A stretch of DNA of 10,116 nucleotides from NCBI GenBank assembly GCA_002284615.2, contig MU069476.1, forward strand, positions 291,971 to 302,086. Reading direction: 5' to 3'. Of this stretch, positions 7,766 through 10,116 are shown piece by piece. Under the pieces are notes generated by a model. It was not told the DNA's origin, did no database searches, and was given only the letters and a program-made list of their open reading frames with translations. The stretch's first letter is position 1. Every line of letters starts with the position of its first letter. Source of the DNA: Dunaliella salina (Eukaryota; Chlorophyta; Chlorophyceae; Chlamydomonadales; Dunaliellaceae). Position numbers and translations under genes: made by a program.

Positions 7766-7971
7766 AAATCCCTCGTTTGGAGGGTGTTGTGCTCTAAGTT
7801 TCTTTGTGCTGACTTGACCAAAAATTCCTGCCGTTGAAAACCCCTCCCCATACCCACCTACCGGTCAGAAAAATGGCTGGAAAGTGTATTTTGTAATAAG
7901 TAATGTTAAGTAATTTATTATGTAATGCTTTTCCTGTCAAGTAATATTACATGTCGTACCCTAATTACCAC

Positions 7972-8080
7972 TTGCATGGCTGTGTACATTGCTGTGTAAA
8001 TTACTGCATGCATTGCTGCGTGAAATTGTTGCTGCATGCATTTTGCATCATGTTTGCTGCATGCATGCAATCCTGCCCTC
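7972..8080. repeat. GCATGC/TTGCTG low-complexity array, right part
   Basis: This continues the array seen at 6733-6911, with CATTGCTG, ACTGCATGCATTGCTGCG and TTGCTGCATGCATTTTGC. Removing the hAT element and one target duplication would join the two halves, so the array existed before the insertion. Confidence 0.8.
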
Positions 8081-8227
8081 TGCAAATGCTGGAGGGTGAG
8101 CCATGCAAGCGGACTCCACTTCCCCCCACCTTCTCCTGGAAATGGAAAAGAAAGGCCATGCATCAGAGACTTACCACTGCTCAACCAAACTCCTTGCAGC
8201 ACTGCATGCCTTGTTCATGCATATATG

Positions 8228-8347
8228 TAGGGTTGGCCAATTCCCTCTTTTTATACGTATTTATACGTATTATACGGCAAATGTCAGGAATCTTCTGCAC
8301 AAAATATACGGGCATACGGTATTGGCATACGGAACTGGCCAACCCTA
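8228..8347. mobile_element. hAT-like MITE, 120 bp
   Basis: Terminal inverted repeats TAGGGTTGGCCAATTCC (8228-8244) and its complement at 8331-8347 match in 16 of 17 bases. The flanks are CATATATG on both sides (8220-8227 and 8348-8355), a perfect 8-bp duplication, so this again fits hAT. Because CATATATG is itself palindromic, it could equally be an extension of the inverted repeat, which leaves the outer boundary uncertain. Internal TATACG/ATACGG repeats occur near both ends, like subterminal binding motifs. There is no coding capacity. Its ends differ from those of the 1044-bp hAT element, so a different family mobilised it. Confidence 0.88.
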
Positions 8348-8355
8348 CATATATG

Positions 8356-8756
8356 CCAGCCCTCTTAAGTGTGCCATGCTTGCTGTTCTTGCCAACCTTG
8401 CACACTCGCGCCCCTTACACATTCAAGAGCACATGCTCCAGAGGCCCTTCTGTCCACACAACAGAGCAGGGTTGCAGCACTCCACATCGCATGAGCAAAC
8501 TCCTGTGCAAGCACCCATCGAGTCGCGATGAACATCGTTGGTCAATGGACGCTAGGAAGCCAGCAACAGCTTGTTTCCCGTTGGTACACAAATTTACATA
8601 AAGACGCATTTGGACAAACGTGAGCGTCCGAGTCTAGCCTTGACGATTGAGTTCAGCTTCTCCACAACTATCCTAATTCTGGTGGCATTTTTGATGGCAC
8701 CACCCGCTGCACCGCCCGGCCAAATAACCCCGTATGTTTGATTAAACCTTTTCTTG
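8356..8756. other. No identified gene; weak hAT-like C-terminal similarity on minus strand
   Basis: The minus strand is open from 8860 to 8594. Its last part reads VVEKLNSIVKARLGRSRLSK, faintly like the hAT dimerisation region, where Ser-x-hydrophobic and Arg-x-Arg-Leu precede a Leu-rich helix. The match is short and I would not call it a gene. The first part of that frame overlaps the 153-bp satellite. I see nothing else here. Confidence 0.3.
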
Positions 8757-9086
8757 GCCTGCTTGTCACGTTTGTGGGCGGGGAGATGCGCTGCATGGTC
8801 TATGCTGGCCATCTTCTTCTCAGCTACCAAACTAAGGGAGCTTGTGGGCCCTTTGCACACGGTCCCATATGCCCCCCCGACAGCACATGTTTGCTAGGCC
8901 AAGTTTGCCTGTCCTGCATGCCGAGTGTCAGGGTGGGAGGTGCACTGAGCGGGGCATGCTGGCCACCTTCTGCTCAGCTACCAGACAAGGGTGTTCCAGA
9001 ACTCTTTGCACAGGGCTTCTCCCACTGAACTGACACTGCAGTGCTGCATAAGACGTTTTGCTTGACCTACATGCCGGTTTTCAGGG
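8757..9086. repeat. 153-bp tandem repeat, two full units and a partial third
   Basis: Unit landmarks recur at 153 or 154 bp: ATGCTGGCC at 8802 and 8956, CTTTGCACA at 8851 and 9004, CCTGCATGCC at 8913 and CCTACATGCC at 9066. Units 1 and 2 also share CAGCTACCA. The third unit stops at the G-run. Divergence between units is considerable, so the array is old. Short open frames inside it differ between units and show no protein conservation. Confidence 0.85.
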
Positions 9087-9110
9087 CGGGGGGGGGGCGG
9101 GGGGGGGGGG
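9084..9110 (+). other. Broken G-run, likely G-quadruplex former
   Basis: GGG, C, G10 (9088-9097), C, G12 (9099-9110), followed by CCC. There are far more than four G-triplets within 27 bases, enough for an intramolecular quadruplex. The run length may be imprecise, because homopolymers are error-prone in sequencing. Confidence 0.9.
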
Positions 9111-9508
9111 CCCAGGGTAGCCAGGTGTGAAGTTTACCGGGAAACAGTCAACGCTAGGGGCTCACACCCCATGAATGGGGCTTCGCCAAAAAGAGGGTCA
9201 CTAAATGGTGGCAACCACGGCATGGCAGGCTTGAGGAGTGAATTCAGCTGGATCCAACAAGCTGATCAACATGGTTGCAAGCCAGAACACGAGGCCAAGA
9301 TCAGGCAGCATCTGAATTGCAAGTCCTTATTTAGAAAGAATTTAAGATAAAATGCCCATGTAGATTTTTTTGTTATACGGGTTCGAATCGTTTAGTTTAA
9401 TGACCACATGGTGACACTTACGGCATGGCAGGCTTGAGAAGGGCCGCCGGGTTGCGGAACGTGTCCAGGTGGTGGAGGATCACCAACCGAGGGCCTGGCG
9501 GGATGCGG
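9111..9508. repeat. Short direct repeats in a gene-free stretch
   Basis: CGGCATGGCAGGCTTGAG occurs at about 9218-9235 and at 9421-9438, each preceded by a related GTCACTAAATGGTG or GACCACATGGTG segment, about 203 bp apart. The second copy of the dispersed 65-bp repeat lies at 9252-9317. I see no gene. Confidence 0.65.
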
Positions 9509-9654
9509 GCATCGGCCAAAGCACTGCAGCAATGCAAAGGACAAGCGCAATGCAAACATTGAATGCAAACAATTAATACTCTTCATGCAAAGGACGCCCG
9601 CTGCGTGCATCTGCCAAAGCGTTGCAGCAGTGCAAAAGACAAGGGCGCAAAGTG
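9509..9654. repeat. 98-bp-spaced direct repeat
   Basis: GCATCGGCCAAAGC starts at 9509 and GCATCTGCCAAAGC at 9607. The matches continue through TTGCAGCA(G/A)TGCAAA and GACAAG. Similar AATGCAAA words lie between the two copies. Confidence 0.8.
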
Positions 9655-9685
9655 AGTGGCATTGAGCCATGGCAACCAGTGAAGA

Positions 9686-9780
9686 GCAACAGGCTCAGGC
9701 AGGGTGAGCGCAAGCAACAGGCCCCTCAGGCAGAATGAGCAGAGGATGAGGCAACAGGCCCCTCTGGCAGGATGAGCGTT
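9686..9780. repeat. Three irregular copies of GCAACAGGC...TGAGC
   Basis: GCAACAGGCTCAGGCAGGGT begins at 9686, and GCAACAGGCCCCTC begins at 9714 and 9751, the latter with one substitution. Each copy reaches a GATGAGC, AATGAGC or GGTGAGC block. Spacings are 28 and 37 bp. Confidence 0.85.
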
Positions 9781-9871
9781 CATGACACTAGCTTGGTTTT
9801 GGGGTCAGAATTATGCTTGCTGCAGGTTCCATTTGAAATTGCAATGCATATCGATATCTGAGGCACCAGGG

Positions 9872-10102
9872 CAAGCACGGTGCACCCTGAGCTGCGCAGT
9901 GCCAACAGAGCTGGTTTTTGATTCTGCATGAGATGGCACTTTCAGAAACAAGCATGGTGCACCCTGAGCTGTGTGATGCATAGAGAGCGGGTTTTTGATT
10001 CTGAACGAGACAGCACTTCCAGAAACTAATGTGGTGCGCCCCGCGCTGCCCGGTGCCAAGAGAGCTAGTTTTTAATTTCGCATAAGAAAGCAATTCAAAA
10101 AA
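9872..10102. repeat. 77-bp tandem repeat, three units
   Basis: Units start at 9872, 9949 and 10026, with an exact 77-bp period. Fixed marks include GGTGCACCCTGAGCTG (9879, 9956; GGTGCGCCCCGCGCTG at 10033), AGAGCTGGTTTTTGATTCTG-type blocks and CACTTTCAGAAA-type ends. Unit 3 is the most diverged. The period is not a multiple of three, so the long minus-strand open frames across it are not a repeat protein. Confidence 0.95.
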
Positions 10103-10116
10103 GAGGAGAGAGAGAG
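10103..10116. repeat. Short GA microsatellite at the window edge
   Basis: The last 14 bases are GAGGAGAGAGAGAG. The tract continues beyond the window, so its length is unknown. Confidence 0.8.

Larger units (their letters stand above)
6920..7963. mobile_element. Non-autonomous hAT transposon, 1044 bp
   Basis: The element is flanked by perfect 8-bp target-site duplications ATTACCAC at 6912-6919 and 7964-7971. Its ends are inverted: CAGGGCACCACATG on the left against TAGGGTACGACATG read inward from the right, 11 of 14 matching. The YAGGG start and 8-bp duplication are diagnostic of the hAT superfamily. Subterminal GTAATATTAC and ATTACGTA motifs crowd both ends (about 6950-7015 and 7895-7950), as is usual for transposase binding regions. 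At about 1 kb it is far shorter than autonomous hATs, which are usually 2.5-5 kb. It keeps only a remnant of the transposase start (7275-7667), so it depends on a transposase from elsewhere. It split a GCATGC-rich array. Confidence 0.9.

Noticed and set aside
6733..8080. Array that might be a CRISPR
   Set aside because: Repeats are irregular, with no constant spacer length, and the context is eukaryotic transposons.
7951..8601. Longest open frame in the window, 216 codons, plus strand
   Set aside because: It starts inside the right end of the hAT element, crosses the GCATGC array and the whole MITE, and has no domain. A frame spanning three unrelated sequences is chance.
9380..9389. GGTTCGAATC, like a tRNA T-loop or B box
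   Set aside because: No 5-bp T stem, acceptor stem or A box can be paired around it, so it is not a tRNA. A SINE promoter cannot be supported either.
9788..10093. 101-codon minus-strand open frame
   Set aside because: It runs through the 77-bp tandem repeat in changing frames, so the openness comes from the repeat.

Overview
This window looks like repeat-dominated nuclear DNA from a eukaryote, and I find no intact gene in it. The best clue to the host is a decayed non-LTR retrotransposon (LINE) on the minus strand. Its domain order, reverse transcriptase then RNase H then a Cys/His cluster then a PD-(D/E)XK endonuclease-like domain, is the arrangement I know from the RandI/Dualen group of green algae and seedless plants. 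Together with hAT-type DNA transposons and abundant minisatellites, this suggests a green-lineage host such as a fern, lycophyte, bryophyte or alga. That host call is an inference and not specific to a species.

Layout from left to right. Positions 1-180 are a (TTTCC)n pyrimidine tract. Positions 181 to about 4200 are a pile of related LINE fragments. Copy A is the longest (about 4200 down to 2348, minus) and still shows an RT segment, the RNase H end, the Cys/His cluster and the endonuclease. Copy B (about 2300 to 1727, minus) has the endonuclease and the C-terminal end. Copy D (about 1415 to 1353, minus) has only the C-terminal end. Copy C (about 600 to 181, minus) has the middle of the endonuclease and lies beside a plus-strand C-terminal end (about 720-817), as a 5'-inverted insertion would. 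All copies carry stops or frameshifts. Four copies share the same C-terminal end, and three of them have a 7-bp hairpin ending on the stop codon.

Positions 4200-6730 hold small duplications and weakly coding-like stretches that I cannot identify. Positions 6733-8080 are a GCATGC-rich low-complexity array split by a 1044-bp hAT element (6920-7963) with perfect 8-bp target duplications and a remnant of a transposase N-terminus. A second hAT-like element, a 120-bp MITE, lies at 8228-8347.

The right end is satellite-like: a 153-bp tandem repeat (8757-9086), a broken G-run (9084-9110), repeats at 9509-9654 and 9686-9780, a 77-bp tandem repeat in three copies (9872-10102) and a short GA run at the edge. 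Nothing here forms an operon or working pathway; the window records successive insertions, truncations and local duplications.
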